Assembly: GCF_001558695.1 (NCBI RefSeq)
Contig: NZ_LNTU01000037.1
Span: 372,001 to 436,000 of the forward strand
DNA: 64,000 nt
Source: Paramesorhizobium deserti
GTDB taxonomy: Bacteria > Pseudomonadota > Alphaproteobacteria > Rhizobiales > Rhizobiaceae
Direction of reading: 5' to 3'
How positions within the stretch are numbered: the first letter of the stretch is position 1; each line of letters starts with the position of its first letter. Shown piece by piece: positions 41,457 through 50,571 of the stretch. The translations under genes and the position numbers were made by a program. Below the pieces are notes generated by a model. It was not told the origin of the DNA, did not search any database, and worked only from the letters and a program-made list of their open reading frames with translations.

Positions 41457-42326
41457 TCAGGGGAGATCGCCACCATCGATGCCGATCACGTGGCCGCTGA
41501 CATAGGAGTTGGCGTTACTGGCAAGGAACAGAACCAGGGATGCGACCTCCTCGGGCGTTCCGACCCGTCGCATGGGATAGGGCGCGACGAGCTGTTCGGT
41601 CGTCACTTTCCAGTCTCGCCTGACGCGCTCGAGCATCGGTGACTCGATCGGCCCCGGAGCGATGGCGTTGATGCGCACATCGCGGCCATATTCTTGCGCG
41701 GCGGCGCGTGTCATGTGGATGACGGCCGCCTTGGAGGCGCCATAGGCAAGAATGTTGGGAAAGGCGTGGCGGCCGCCGATCGAAGCCATGTTGATGATCG
41801 AACCTTTCGAGCGCACCAGATGCGGCAGCTCGTATTTCATCGACACGAAGACACCGCGCAGGTTCGTCGCGATCTGGTCGTCGAAGCCGGCAATATCGGT
41901 TTGGGCGATCGGCGCCGGCGGCAGGTCTATGCCGGCATTGTTGAAGGCGATGTCGAGCCGGCCATGGCGCTCCACGGTTTCCGCCACGAAGCGTTCCATC
42001 TGGGTCGCATCACGCACATCCGACCTGATATAGACGACATCGCCGCCTGCCGCGCGAATGCGGTCCTCCACCTCACGTCCCAGCGCCTCGCGTCGACCGT
42101 TGAATGCGACTTTGGCACCGGCAGTGGCGAGCGCTGCTGCGGTGACGGCGCCGATACCCGACGTGCCGCCGGTGATGATTGCCACCTTGCCTTCCAGCGG
42201 GCCTGGCGCTTGCGCGGTGGCGGGAGAAGCGGTCAGTCCCGCGCCAGCCGCCGCACCGGTGGCAAGCACGCCCGTGACGATGTGGCGGCGTGAAAGGATG
42301 AGGTCGGAAGAAGTCGTCTCGCTCAT
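41457..42326 (-). CDS. SDR-family oxidoreductase with Tat signal
   Basis: Short-chain dehydrogenase of 289 residues with a twin-arginine leader (SRRHIVTGVLATGAAAGAGL, cleavage near SPATAQA at about 40). The mature part has TGGTSGIG, NNAG, catalytic YGASK and IAPGPIESPM. Export of a nicotinamide-dependent SDR is odd, because NAD(P) is not free in the periplasm; Tat export of the folded holoenzyme is possible. AGGAG precedes the start. Divergent from a LysR-type gene that probably controls it. Confidence 0.88.
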   Translation of the reverse strand: MSETTSSDLILSRRHIVTGVLATGAAAGAGLTASPATAQAPGPLEGKVAIITGGTSGIGAVTAAALATAGAKVAFNGRREALGREVEDRIRAAGGDVVYIRSDVRDATQMERFVAETVERHGRLDIAFNNAGIDLPPAPIAQTDIAGFDDQIATNLRGVFVSMKYELPHLVRSKGSIINMASIGGRHAFPNILAYGASKAAVIHMTRAAAQEYGRDVRINAIAPGPIESPMLERVRRDWKVTTEQLVAPYPMRRVGTPEEVASLVLFLASNANSYVSGHVIGIDGGDLP

Positions 42327-42434
42327 TGGCCGGTCTCCTGTTCGCGTGATCTGTAGAGAGGCTAGGCGAAGCTATTCCGTCGATAAAGCCATGCTGTCTT
42401 TCAGGATTTTAAAGCTGATGTTAATAATCATTCC

Positions 42435-43346
42435 ATGAGTCAGCCACTTGATCCCTTCTCCGGCTTCTCAGCCTTCCTCGCCGCGGCGCAAGCAGGCAGC
42501 TTTACCGCCGCCGCCGCTCGGTTGGGCGTCTCGCCGGCGGCGGTCAGCCAGGCGGTAAAGGCATTGGAGGCGCGGGTGGGAACACCCCTGTTCATCCGCA
42601 CGACAAGACGCGTGGGCCTGACGGAAGCAGGAGCCGCCCTCTTCGCCCGTGCCGCCCCCGCCGCATCGGAGATGACGGCAGCGCTCGAAGCGGCAAGCGC
42701 ATTGGGCAGCGAGCCCTCGGGATTGCTGCGCCTGACGGTGCCGCGCATGGCAGTCCCGCTCGTCATCGAGCCTGCCATAGGCGTGCTCAGACAGACGTAC
42801 CCCAAAGTCGCCGTGGAGATTGCCATCGAGGACGCTACCGTCGACCTGACAGCGCGCGGTTTCGATGCGGGAATTCGTATCGGGGAATATATCGAACCCG
42901 GCATGGTCGCGGTAAGGCTGACCCGCGACATCACCTGGTCGGTCATAGCAAGCCCCGCCTATCTCGCCGCGCATGGCGAGCCGCAAGAGCCCGAAGACCT
43001 GACCGGCCATGAAGCGATCCGCTACCGCTTTCCCCGCTCGGGCACGATCTACCGTTGGGAATTCGAGCGTGACGGCAAGGCGCTTTCCGTCGATCCCAGA
43101 GGCAGCCTCATCGTCAATGACAGCGCGCTTCTCGTCTCATGGGCGCGCGCCGGCCTTGGCCTCGCCTATGTTGCTGACATCACCGTGGAGGCCGAGCTTG
43201 CAGCGGGTACGCTCGTCCGCGTGCTCGAGCCGTTCCTGCCGAAGACCCCGGGCCTTTTCCTCTATTTCCCGCAACGCGCCCAGACCCAGCCCAAGCTGCG
43301 CGCCTTCATCGATCTGGCGAAACAAGTGCTGCGGCCCCAGCATTGA
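42435..43346 (+). CDS. LysR-family transcriptional regulator
   Basis: Regulator of 303 residues with an N-terminal winged helix (FLAAAQAGSFTAAAARLGVS at about 14-33, then AVSQAVKALEARVGTPLF) and a substrate-binding C-terminal domain of the type found in the AaeR/YafC subgroup (RLTVPRMAVPLVIEPAIGVL). Divergent from the Tat-SDR gene by 108 bases, its likely target. Confidence 0.92.
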   Translation: MSQPLDPFSGFSAFLAAAQAGSFTAAAARLGVSPAAVSQAVKALEARVGTPLFIRTTRRVGLTEAGAALFARAAPAASEMTAALEAASALGSEPSGLLRLTVPRMAVPLVIEPAIGVLRQTYPKVAVEIAIEDATVDLTARGFDAGIRIGEYIEPGMVAVRLTRDITWSVIASPAYLAAHGEPQEPEDLTGHEAIRYRFPRSGTIYRWEFERDGKALSVDPRGSLIVNDSALLVSWARAGLGLAYVADITVEAELAAGTLVRVLEPFLPKTPGLFLYFPQRAQTQPKLRAFIDLAKQVLRPQH

Positions 43347-43474
43347 ACGGGTAGAGCCACGAAGCTCCTCAAAAACTTGGCCAAGGCTAGACCAACGTCT
43401 TTGTTGAACGATATTCTAAGCGAAAGTCGCGATTGAATGTGTGCCAGACACGATGCGACGCGCAGGAGAACCCG

Positions 43475-43717
43475 ATGAGCATTATCGTTAAAGTCGGCGA
43501 AGCCAAAACCCGCCTTTCCGAGCTGCTTGCAAAAGTGGAAGCAGGCGAAGACGTTATCATAGCCCGCGGCAACAATCCTATCGCGCGGCTGTCACGCATC
43601 CGGCGCGAGGATGAGACCGAGGCCACCATTGCCGAAATCATGGCGTCACGCGCCAGCCGTAAGCGGACCACGCAGGAAGAGATCCGTGCCTGGCGTGACG
43701 AAGGCCGCCGTTTCTGA
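43475..43717 (+). CDS. Type II antitoxin, Phd/YefM family
   Basis: Protein of 80 residues: a Phd/YefM fold (IIVKVGEAKTRLSELLAKVE, then EDVIIARGNNPIARL) and a C-terminal tail (EIRAWRDEGRRF) that would bind a VapC toxin. AGGAG precedes the start at 43475. The stop overlaps the start of a PIN-domain toxin remnant by one base (TGATG). The cognate toxin is broken, so it may be an orphan. Confidence 0.88.
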   Translation: MSIIVKVGEAKTRLSELLAKVEAGEDVIIARGNNPIARLSRIRREDETEATIAEIMASRASRKRTTQEEIRAWRDEGRRF

Positions 43718-43800
43718 TGGCCTTTGTCGTAGATGCATCGATTGCCGCTGGCCGATTTCTTCGCGGCAAATAGACGAACAGTCAGTTGCCGGGACACCCG
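43717..43800 (+). pseudogene. Remnant of a VapC (PIN-domain) toxin gene
   Basis: The frame starting at 43717 reads MAFVVDASIAAGRFLRGK and stops at 43773. MAFVVDASIA is the exact beginning of PIN toxins, with the first catalytic Asp. In another frame the next bases read ADFFAANRR, resembling the WF(F)A-E segment that normally follows, so a frameshift and truncation are likely. The rest of the toxin is absent. Confidence 0.7.
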
Positions 43801-43836
43801 CGGCCCGGTGATCCTCACCAGGCCGAAGGCTTCAGC

Positions 43837-44889
43837 CTATCGTTCGATCGTCTTGTTCCAGCGGCTATTCCATTCCGACCGCTTGGCGTTGATTGCATCC
43901 CAATCCAGTGTCATGGCCGTTTTCATGTAGCCGTGGAAGGTCTCGAGCTTCTTTTCCGTTTCCGGCGTCGTCGCCTTGGCCTTCGGGTTCGAAGGCACGA
44001 TGTTGCCGGCGGCGAGCGCCTTGGACTGAGCCTCGGCCGAAAGGAGATAGGCAGCGAGCTTTTGCGCCAAGTCCGGCTCGGAATTATTGGCGATGACGCA
44101 TTCCGCCACCATCAGCATCACCGAACCTTCCTTAGGCTGAGCATAATCCACGGAAATGCCCTTGTCCTGAAGCGTCGAGACGGCGGTCGGTGTCAGCGGA
44201 AAGATGGCTGCGTCGCCCGTCTGAACCATTTCGGAAATCTTGGCCGAGTTTGGAATATATTCGAGAACGTTCTTGCCGATCGTATCGGGGAATTTCTCGA
44301 AACCGGGTTCGACATTCTCCTCATTACCGCCCTGGATGCGGTTGAACATCAGGAAAGCATGGAGGCCGAACGAGGATGCTGCGGCTGACTGGAAGACGAC
44401 CTTGCCCTCAAACTTTGGATCGGCCAGATCCATCCACGATGTGGGCGCTGCCCAGCCGTTCTCGTCGAACATCTTCTTGTTATAGGCAAGTCCGGTCATG
44501 CCGAGATCGATGCCCGCCGCCATGTCGTCTTTCAGCCGCGTGCTGGGTGCGATCTCGTCCAGTTCCGGACTGGGCTTCAGCTTTTCGCACAGGCCCGCGC
44601 CGATAGCGCGCACCATCACGCCATCGTCGAGGAACATCAGGTGCATCTGCGGCTTGTCCTTGGCCGCGGTCGCCTTGGCGAGAATATCGGCGGATGTGCC
44701 GGGCACGACGACGATCTTGACGTCGTTTACCTTCTCGAAATCCGGAAAGACCGCCTGCAGATAGGTGCGTTCGAAATTGCCGCCGTTCATGCCGACATAA
44801 AGTGTCTTGGTTTCCGCCAGGGCGGCACCGGAGGCGGTAAGCGCCAGCGCGGCGATGCCGGTGGCCAACGCGGTTCGATGATTGATCAT
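43837..44889 (-). CDS. ABC transporter substrate-binding protein (PotD/opine type)
   Basis: Periplasmic protein of 350 residues with a Sec signal (MINHRTALATGIAALALTASGAALA cut near residue 25) and a SBP_bac_8-type fold (TLYVGMNGGNFERTYLQAVF). It is similar in type to spermidine/putrescine and opine binders. GGGGAG precedes the start at 44889. It is the last gene of the operon at 43837-50471, behind the oxidase genes. The ligand is probably an amine, amino-acid derivative or opine that the oxidase then cleaves. Confidence 0.9.
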   Translation of the reverse strand: MINHRTALATGIAALALTASGAALAETKTLYVGMNGGNFERTYLQAVFPDFEKVNDVKIVVVPGTSADILAKATAAKDKPQMHLMFLDDGVMVRAIGAGLCEKLKPSPELDEIAPSTRLKDDMAAGIDLGMTGLAYNKKMFDENGWAAPTSWMDLADPKFEGKVVFQSAAASSFGLHAFLMFNRIQGGNEENVEPGFEKFPDTIGKNVLEYIPNSAKISEMVQTGDAAIFPLTPTAVSTLQDKGISVDYAQPKEGSVMLMVAECVIANNSEPDLAQKLAAYLLSAEAQSKALAAGNIVPSNPKAKATTPETEKKLETFHGYMKTAMTLDWDAINAKRSEWNSRWNKTIER

Positions 44890-44893
44890 ATTC

Positions 44894-46087
44894 TCAGACT
44901 CCCCTTTGTTGCGGCTCTGGCTCCCGCTCCGCACCCGAGCCGTGAATGGTGCGGTCGATGGATTGCCGCGCATCCGCGGCGAAGCGGCTGATGGAGAAGG
45001 CCCCGATCGGCGTGGTGGAGCGGCCGTCGCGCACGAGCTCGGCCAATACTTCGCCGACGCCCGGCGCGATCTGGAATCCCGCCCCGGAGAAGCCGAAGGC
45101 ATGGATCAGGCCCGGCGTCGTGCTGCTTGGCCCGATCACGGGATTTCTGTCGGCTATCATGCCCTCCGTCCCGCTCCATGAGCGGATGACATGGGCGTGT
45201 CGGAGCCCTGGAAACAGCGCCGCGGCGCGGTTCATCATGGTGAGCGCGGTTTCGCCGCGCGGGCGAGAGAAATCCGGATCGGCGAGCGGCTGAACGCGTT
45301 CGCCGCCGACGATGCAATTGCCGCGCTCGACCTGTCGCGCATAGACCCCGCCGCCTTCCATGCCGATATTGACGGTGAGCACGGGCGCCAGCGGCTCCGT
45401 CACCACCATGGACGGATAGATGCGAGTGAGCGGAACCGGCTCGCCGAAAAGCGCGGCGAATTCATCTCCCCATGCCCCCGCACTGTTGACGACCACGGGG
45501 GTATAAACGTCGATTACATCCCCGGCCTCCAGCACAAACCCCCCGCCATCACGCGTGATCTCCCTGACCGGGGTGTTCTCCAGCACATGCGCGCCGGCGC
45601 GCCGGGCCGCCGCGGCAAAGCCGCTCGCCACGAGGCGCGGATTGGCATGTCCATCGCCGGGGCAGAAAGAGGCACCGACAATGTTCTTTCCCAAAAAGGG
45701 AAAGCGCCGGCGTAAGTCGTTGTGACCGATAAGCTCGAGGTCAAGGCCGTAGTCCGATACCTTTGCCGCATAGGCTTCAAGCGAAGCCATGTCGGTCTCG
45801 TTCGCCGCAAGCTTCAAATGGCCGGAGCACAGATATTCGCCGTCGATCCCGATCCGCTCTTTCAGACGCGGCCAGATGGCGTGGGCGCGCTGTGCGAGCG
45901 GCAGTTGCTCGGGCGGACGGCCCTGCCGGCGCACGCCGCCATAATTGACGCCGCTTGCCTGCGCGCCGCAATAGCGGCTGTCGATGAGCGCCACGCTCAT
46001 TCCCATCGCGCGGAGGGCCAACGCCGCGGATGAGCCGACGAGGCCACCGCCGATGATCGCGACATCGACATTAAGACGCCCCCTCAT
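44894..46087 (-). CDS. FAD-dependent amine/opine oxidase subunit B (DAO family)
   Basis: Catalytic subunit of 397 residues of a membrane-independent dehydrogenase of the HcnC/OoxB/D-hydroxyproline dehydrogenase type. Seen: N-terminal FAD motif DVAIIGGGLVGSSAAL (8-23), GHANPRLVASGFAAAARRAG, and C-terminal GLIHAFGFSGAGFQIAPGVG. The DAO-fold transfers electrons from an amine or imino bond to the partner subunits. It overlaps the subunit A gene by 4 bases. The substrate could be octopine-like opine, hydroxyproline or another N-substituted amino acid; the ABC partner favours an imported amine. Confidence 0.88.
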   Translation of the reverse strand: MRGRLNVDVAIIGGGLVGSSAALALRAMGMSVALIDSRYCGAQASGVNYGGVRRQGRPPEQLPLAQRAHAIWPRLKERIGIDGEYLCSGHLKLAANETDMASLEAYAAKVSDYGLDLELIGHNDLRRRFPFLGKNIVGASFCPGDGHANPRLVASGFAAAARRAGAHVLENTPVREITRDGGGFVLEAGDVIDVYTPVVVNSAGAWGDEFAALFGEPVPLTRIYPSMVVTEPLAPVLTVNIGMEGGGVYARQVERGNCIVGGERVQPLADPDFSRPRGETALTMMNRAAALFPGLRHAHVIRSWSGTEGMIADRNPVIGPSSTTPGLIHAFGFSGAGFQIAPGVGEVLAELVRDGRSTTPIGAFSISRFAADARQSIDRTIHGSGAEREPEPQQRGV

Positions 46088-47466
46088 TGGGCTGCCTCCT
46101 GCTTCTCATCGGCAAGCGTCATAGGCAGTGGCTTGACCGGGGGCTGCGCGCGCAGCCGTCCCACGGCATCGATGCCCCTGCCCGTCTCGGCGGCAAGAAT
46201 TTCGGCAGCCGACGCGCCGCAGAAGCGGCCCTGACAGCGGCCCATGCCGATGCGGCTCACTGCTTTCAGCCGATTGATCTCGTCGACGGCAAAATCCCGC
46301 ACGGACTGGCGGAGCGTACCCGCGGTTACTTCCTCGCAGCGGCAGATGAGCGTATCGTCGGCAACGCGTTTTGCCCAATGCGCCGGATAGGGGAACGCCG
46401 CTTCCAGCACATCGCGGAAACGGCTGATGCGGGTGAGCTTGCGCTCCAGGTCCAAAGCCCGTACCGGCGGGTACGGCAATCCGCGGTCCTCAAGAAGGGC
46501 CAGCGCCGCCCGCTCGCCGGCAAGCTCCGCCGCATCGGCGCCGGCAATCCCCGCGCCGTCACCGGCGAGATAGACGCCCACGACGCTGCTGCGCCCGCTG
46601 ATGTCGCGCTCGGGCAGCATGGCCCGGTCGCGTTCGTTGAAGGTAAACCTGCAGCCGGCAAGATCGGCGAGCTGGGTTTCCGAACGCAGCGCCAGCCCAT
46701 AACCGACGCTGTCGCAGACCAGGCTTCGTTCATGTCCGCCCTGCCGCCAGCGCACGCCCGTGACGCGGGTTTCCCCCACGATGGCGAAATCCTCGACGGC
46801 GTAGTGAATGGCGACCCCACGCAACCGCAATTCCGCGGCAAAACGCATCCCGCGCAGGATAATGGCCGGTTCGAGCGCCAGACCGCGCAACAGATGGCGT
46901 TTTGCCATCAGCGGGGTGGCATCGAGTACGGCGGCGACATTGACGCCCGCCTTCATATATTGCCAGGCAACGAGATAGAGGAGCGGCCCGGCGCCGGCGA
47001 AGACAACGCGGCTGCCGATGGCGCAGCCCTGACTTTTCAGCGCGATCTGCGCGCCGCCCAGGGTGAAGACCCCCGGCAGCGTCCAGCCCGGCACAGGCAG
47101 CACACGGTCGCTCGCGCCGGTGGCCAGGATGAGGCCGTCATAGGCGACCTTCCTGTTCCTGCCGGCGAGCGCGACATGTGCTTCACCATCACCGAGGCTC
47201 CAGACGAGCGCTTGAGGCCAATAATCGATGCGGCCTTCGAACGCCGCGAAATCGCGGTGCAACCGCTCGGCCTTCGGCGCTTCCGAGCCGTAGAGCGAGC
47301 GTGTGCTGCGCCCGTCATCGACGAGCCGCTGACGATAGATCTGCCCGCCACAGGCAGGCGCTTCATCGACGACGAGCGGGCGCAAGCCGGCGGCTACGAG
47401 AGCCCCGGCGGCGCGCACGCCCGCCGGACCGGCCCCGACGATGAGAGGTTGCGGCCGCACCGTCAT
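46084..47466 (-). CDS. FAD/NAD oxidoreductase with [2Fe-2S] domain, oxidase subunit A
   Basis: Subunit of 460 residues with a pyridine-nucleotide-disulfide oxidoreductase fold (GAGPAG at 11-16, ATGASD, YLAGDGAGI at about 299-307) and a C-terminal BFD-like [2Fe-2S] domain with Cys375, Cys377, Cys411 and Cys416 (CRC near DTLICRCEEV and GMGRCQGRFC). This matches HcnB/OoxA. It overlaps both neighbours by 4 bases. Confidence 0.9.
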   Translation of the reverse strand: MTVRPQPLIVGAGPAGVRAAGALVAAGLRPLVVDEAPACGGQIYRQRLVDDGRSTRSLYGSEAPKAERLHRDFAAFEGRIDYWPQALVWSLGDGEAHVALAGRNRKVAYDGLILATGASDRVLPVPGWTLPGVFTLGGAQIALKSQGCAIGSRVVFAGAGPLLYLVAWQYMKAGVNVAAVLDATPLMAKRHLLRGLALEPAIILRGMRFAAELRLRGVAIHYAVEDFAIVGETRVTGVRWRQGGHERSLVCDSVGYGLALRSETQLADLAGCRFTFNERDRAMLPERDISGRSSVVGVYLAGDGAGIAGADAAELAGERAALALLEDRGLPYPPVRALDLERKLTRISRFRDVLEAAFPYPAHWAKRVADDTLICRCEEVTAGTLRQSVRDFAVDEINRLKAVSRIGMGRCQGRFCGASAAEILAAETGRGIDAVGRLRAQPPVKPLPMTLADEKQEAAQ

Positions 47467-47753
47467 GAAGCAGCTCCTTTTCCGGTAAGGATTTCCATGC
47501 CGGCGACAAGCGGCGTGGTGCAGGCGCGAACGCGTTCACCGGTGCCAAGCGTCACCCAGCAATCCTGGCAGGCGCCCATCTGGCAGAAGCCGGCGCGCGG
47601 GTTCCCGGAAAATTCGCTGACACGAACGGCGCTGGCGGCATTCAAGATAGCGGTGAGCAGTGTATCGCCCTCCCTCCCCACACAGGACCTGCCATCGAGC
47701 GTGAAGGGAACCGGCGCGTGATCCTGACGGGCGATCCGATGGAAAAGCTGCAT
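47463..47753 (-). CDS. [2Fe-2S] ferredoxin-like oxidase subunit (HcnA/OoxC type)
   Basis: Small iron-sulfur subunit of 96 residues. A Fer2_4 fold with the cluster ligands in GFCQMGACQDC and a fourth Cys in RVRACTT. It carries electrons between the FAD subunits. ATG at 47753 is used; a GTG at 47765 would overlap the permease stop by 4 bases. It completes a three-subunit enzyme with the two downstream genes. Confidence 0.88.
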   Translation of the reverse strand: MQLFHRIARQDHAPVPFTLDGRSCVGREGDTLLTAILNAASAVRVSEFSGNPRAGFCQMGACQDCWVTLGTGERVRACTTPLVAGMEILTGKGAAS

Positions 47754-47761
47754 GGTATGTC

Positions 47762-48556
47762 TCACTTTTCGCCGACGAGGATCTTGTCGAGCCCGAACAC
47801 GCGGTCGAGCACCAGCATGGCGATGGCGGTCAACGCGATCATCAGCGCCGAGACAGCGGCCATCATCGGGTCGATGGAATCGGTGGCGTACATATACATG
47901 CGTACCGGCAGCGTGACGGTCGCGGGCGAGGTGACGAAGATCGACATGGTCAGTTCATCGAAACTATTGATGAAGGCGAGGAGCCAGCCGCCGGTGACGC
48001 CGGGCAGGATCATAGGCAGGGTGATGCGGCGGAAGACGGTGAGCCGCGAGGCACCAAGCGTCATCGCCGCCTGCTCGGCGCCGCGGTCGAGGCCGGAGAG
48101 CGCGGCAATGACGAGCCGCAGCACATAGGGCGTGACGATGATGACATGGCTCATGACCAGCCAGGCAAAACTGCCGGTCACACCGACAAGCGCGAAGAAA
48201 CGCAGGAAGGCGACGCCGAGCACGAGGTGCGGAATGATCAACGGCGAGAGGAAGAGCGCATTGAGCGCATCGCGACCGGCAAAGCGATAGCGGTCGATGG
48301 CGAGCCCCGCCGGCACGGCAATGGCGGCGGACAGCGTTGCGGCAAGCGTCGCGAGCCACAGCGAATTGCCGAAGGCTGTAATGAAATCCGGATAATCCAG
48401 AATGGCGCGGAACCAGCGCAGCGAGAACCGCACCGTTGGTATGGTCAGCGTATTCTCGGGCGTGAAGGCGACGAGGCAGACGACGACGAGTGGCGCCAGC
48501 ACGAAGGCGATGACGAGCGCATGGAAGAGGAGCGCGAGGGGGCCGTTCTTCTGCAT
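47762..48556 (-). CDS. ABC transporter permease (PotC type)
   Basis: Inner-membrane permease of 264 residues with six predicted segments and the EAA loop EQAAMTLGASRLTVFRRITL. GGGGTGAG precedes the ATG at 48556; a GTG at 48565 overlaps the upstream stop by 4 bases and may be used instead. Partner of the PotB-type permease. Confidence 0.9.
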   Translation of the reverse strand: MQKNGPLALLFHALVIAFVLAPLVVVCLVAFTPENTLTIPTVRFSLRWFRAILDYPDFITAFGNSLWLATLAATLSAAIAVPAGLAIDRYRFAGRDALNALFLSPLIIPHLVLGVAFLRFFALVGVTGSFAWLVMSHVIIVTPYVLRLVIAALSGLDRGAEQAAMTLGASRLTVFRRITLPMILPGVTGGWLLAFINSFDELTMSIFVTSPATVTLPVRMYMYATDSIDPMMAAVSALMIALTAIAMLVLDRVFGLDKILVGEK

Positions 48557-48561
48557 GGCGC

Positions 48562-49413
48562 TCACCCCAATGCCCGGCGCGCGCGCGCCTCGACGGCGCG
48601 ATTATAGGCCAGCATGATGACAAGATTGGCGAGGAGCACGATGATGGCGATCGCCGCACCCATCGGCCAGTTCAGCTCCTGCATATATTCGTCATAGACG
48701 AGCGTCGCCGCCATCTTGAGCCGCCGTCCGCCGAGGAGGCCGGGAATGGCGAAGGCGCTTGCCGAAAGCCCGAAGACGATGAGGCTGCCCGAGAGAAGGC
48801 CGATGCTGACCTGCGGCATCACCACGCGCCTGAGCGCCGTGAAGCGCGAGGCACCGAGGCTCCAAGCCGCCGCCTCCACCATCGGATCGAGCTTCTGCAG
48901 CGCGGTCCATACCGGGATGACCATGAAAGGCAGCATGATATGGACGAGCGCGATGACGATGGCCGTCTCTGTATAGAGGAGCTTTACCGGTCCGAGACCG
49001 ACAATCCCAAGCGCCGCGTTGACGAGGCCGGTGGAGCCGAGCAGCATGCTCCAGCCGAAGGCGCGAACCACCACCGAGACGAGCAGCGGGCCAATGATCA
49101 CCAGAAGGAAGATCGACCGCCAGGGCTTGCGCATCCGCGACAGGATATAGGCTTCCGGCATGCCGATGAGAGCGCAAAGCAGCGTCGTCAGGAGGGCAAG
49201 GCGCAAGGTGCGCCAGAATATATCGAGATAATAGCCGTCCGAGAGGATCTGCCCGTAATGGGCGAGCGTATAGCCGTCGCCGATGCCGGTGTCATAATTA
49301 TAGGTGAGGAAGGAAAGGATCACTGTCAGAACGAGCGGCACGATGACGAGCCCAGCGAAGAGCACCGCGCCCGGCGAGACGAGCAGCCAAGGTGTCGTGG
49401 ATGACCGGTTCAA
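48562..49413 (-). CDS. ABC transporter permease (PotB type)
   Basis: Inner-membrane permease of 283 residues with the EAA loop VEAAAWSLGASRFTALRRVV. A TTG at 49413 is taken as start: it overlaps the ATPase stop by 4 bases (TTGA), follows GGTGGAG and opens just before the first membrane segment (NRSSTTPWLLVSPGAVLFAG). The upstream extension of the open frame is antisense-like sequence without membrane character. Confidence 0.88.
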   Translation of the reverse strand: MNRSSTTPWLLVSPGAVLFAGLVIVPLVLTVILSFLTYNYDTGIGDGYTLAHYGQILSDGYYLDIFWRTLRLALLTTLLCALIGMPEAYILSRMRKPWRSIFLLVIIGPLLVSVVVRAFGWSMLLGSTGLVNAALGIVGLGPVKLLYTETAIVIALVHIMLPFMVIPVWTALQKLDPMVEAAAWSLGASRFTALRRVVMPQVSIGLLSGSLIVFGLSASAFAIPGLLGGRRLKMAATLVYDEYMQELNWPMGAAIAIIVLLANLVIMLAYNRAVEARARRALG

Positions 49414-50471
49414 GCCGACAACTCCACCGTGGCTTCGACACGCAGGCTTGCCGGCGCCCAGTCGATCCCGACAAGCTCGCCTTCCTGCGCCGGTTCCTCG
49501 CCATTGTTCGGCATCGAGACGGTGATGAGGCCGGCAGGGGTCTCGACGTTGAAGAGCCAATGCCCGCCGAGAAAAAACCGGCTCGCCACATGTCCGTTGA
49601 GACGCGCATCGCCCTTCTTGAGAAAGAGCTTTTCCGGACGGATCGACGCCGTCACCGCGGTACCGGGCTGAATATCAGCCGTTTCGCTGGCCAGCATCGC
49701 GCCGGCGACTTCTACCGCGCCGGACGCCCCGGCGGGCCACCAGATCCCTTCGAACCGGTTCATCCGGCCGACGAAGGATGAGATGAAGGCCGTCGCGGGC
49801 TTTTCATAAAGGCGATAGGGCGCGTCGACCTGCGTCATCCGCCCCGCCTCCATCACCACCACGCGGTCGCTGATCGACAGCGCCTCGGCCTGGTCATGCG
49901 TGACCATGATGGTCGTCGTGCCAACACTGCGCTGGATGCGGCGCAATTCGAACTGCATTTCCTCCCGCAGCTTGGCGTCGAGATTGGAAAGCGGCTCGTC
50001 GAGCAGGAGCACTGGTGGCTTGATGACGAGCGCGCGGGCAATGGCGACGCGCTGGCGCTGTCCCCCGGAGAGCTGGCGCGGATAGCGCTCCGCCATGCCG
50101 CCAAGATGCACGAGTTCAAGGATCTCTCCGACGCGTTTGTCCCGCTCGGCGCGCGGGACTTTACGCATCTCCAGACCGAAGGCGACATTCTGCGCCACCG
50201 TCATATGCGGAAAGAGAGCGTAGCTCTGGAAGACGACGCCCAGCCCGCGGCGGTTCGGCTTCTCATGCGTGATGTCGCGCCCGTCGAGCATGATGCGGCC
50301 GCTGGTTGGCTCGACCAGCCCGGCGATCATCTGCAGCGTCGTCGTCTTACCGCACCCGGAAGGGCCGAGCAGCGAAACGAATTCGCCCCTGGCGACACCG
50401 AGGTCGACGTCGCGAACGGCCGCGAGTTCGCCGTAGAGCTTGTTCACCTGCTCGAGCGTCAGGAAAGCCAT
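49410..50471 (-). CDS. ABC transporter ATP-binding protein (PotA type)
   Basis: ATPase of 353 residues. Walker A GPSGCGKTT (36-44), Q-loop VVFQSYALFPHMTV, signature LSGGQRQRVAIARAL, Walker B LLLDEPLSNLD and H-loop VTHDQAEAL; C-terminal TOBE domain from about 280 to the end. First gene of the minus-strand operon that includes the oxidase subunits and binding protein. Divergent from the IclR-type gene, with an operator-like palindrome between. Confidence 0.93.
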   Translation of the reverse strand: MAFLTLEQVNKLYGELAAVRDVDLGVARGEFVSLLGPSGCGKTTTLQMIAGLVEPTSGRIMLDGRDITHEKPNRRGLGVVFQSYALFPHMTVAQNVAFGLEMRKVPRAERDKRVGEILELVHLGGMAERYPRQLSGGQRQRVAIARALVIKPPVLLLDEPLSNLDAKLREEMQFELRRIQRSVGTTTIMVTHDQAEALSISDRVVVMEAGRMTQVDAPYRLYEKPATAFISSFVGRMNRFEGIWWPAGASGAVEVAGAMLASETADIQPGTAVTASIRPEKLFLKKGDARLNGHVASRFFLGGHWLFNVETPAGLITVSMPNNGEEPAQEGELVGIDWAPASLRVEATVELSA

Positions 50472-50571
50472 GCATCCACCAACAGCACAGTTTGAAACTG
50501 TTCAAAGGAGGCTGCAGCAGCCGCTCTTAGTCAATTCCTAATTCCACTTGGCAAAATTTTTCTTGATATTA

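Noticed and set aside
46087-47721. Plus-strand open frame of 544 codons
   Set aside because: Antisense to the oxidase subunit A and ferredoxin-like genes, which have complete cofactor motifs.
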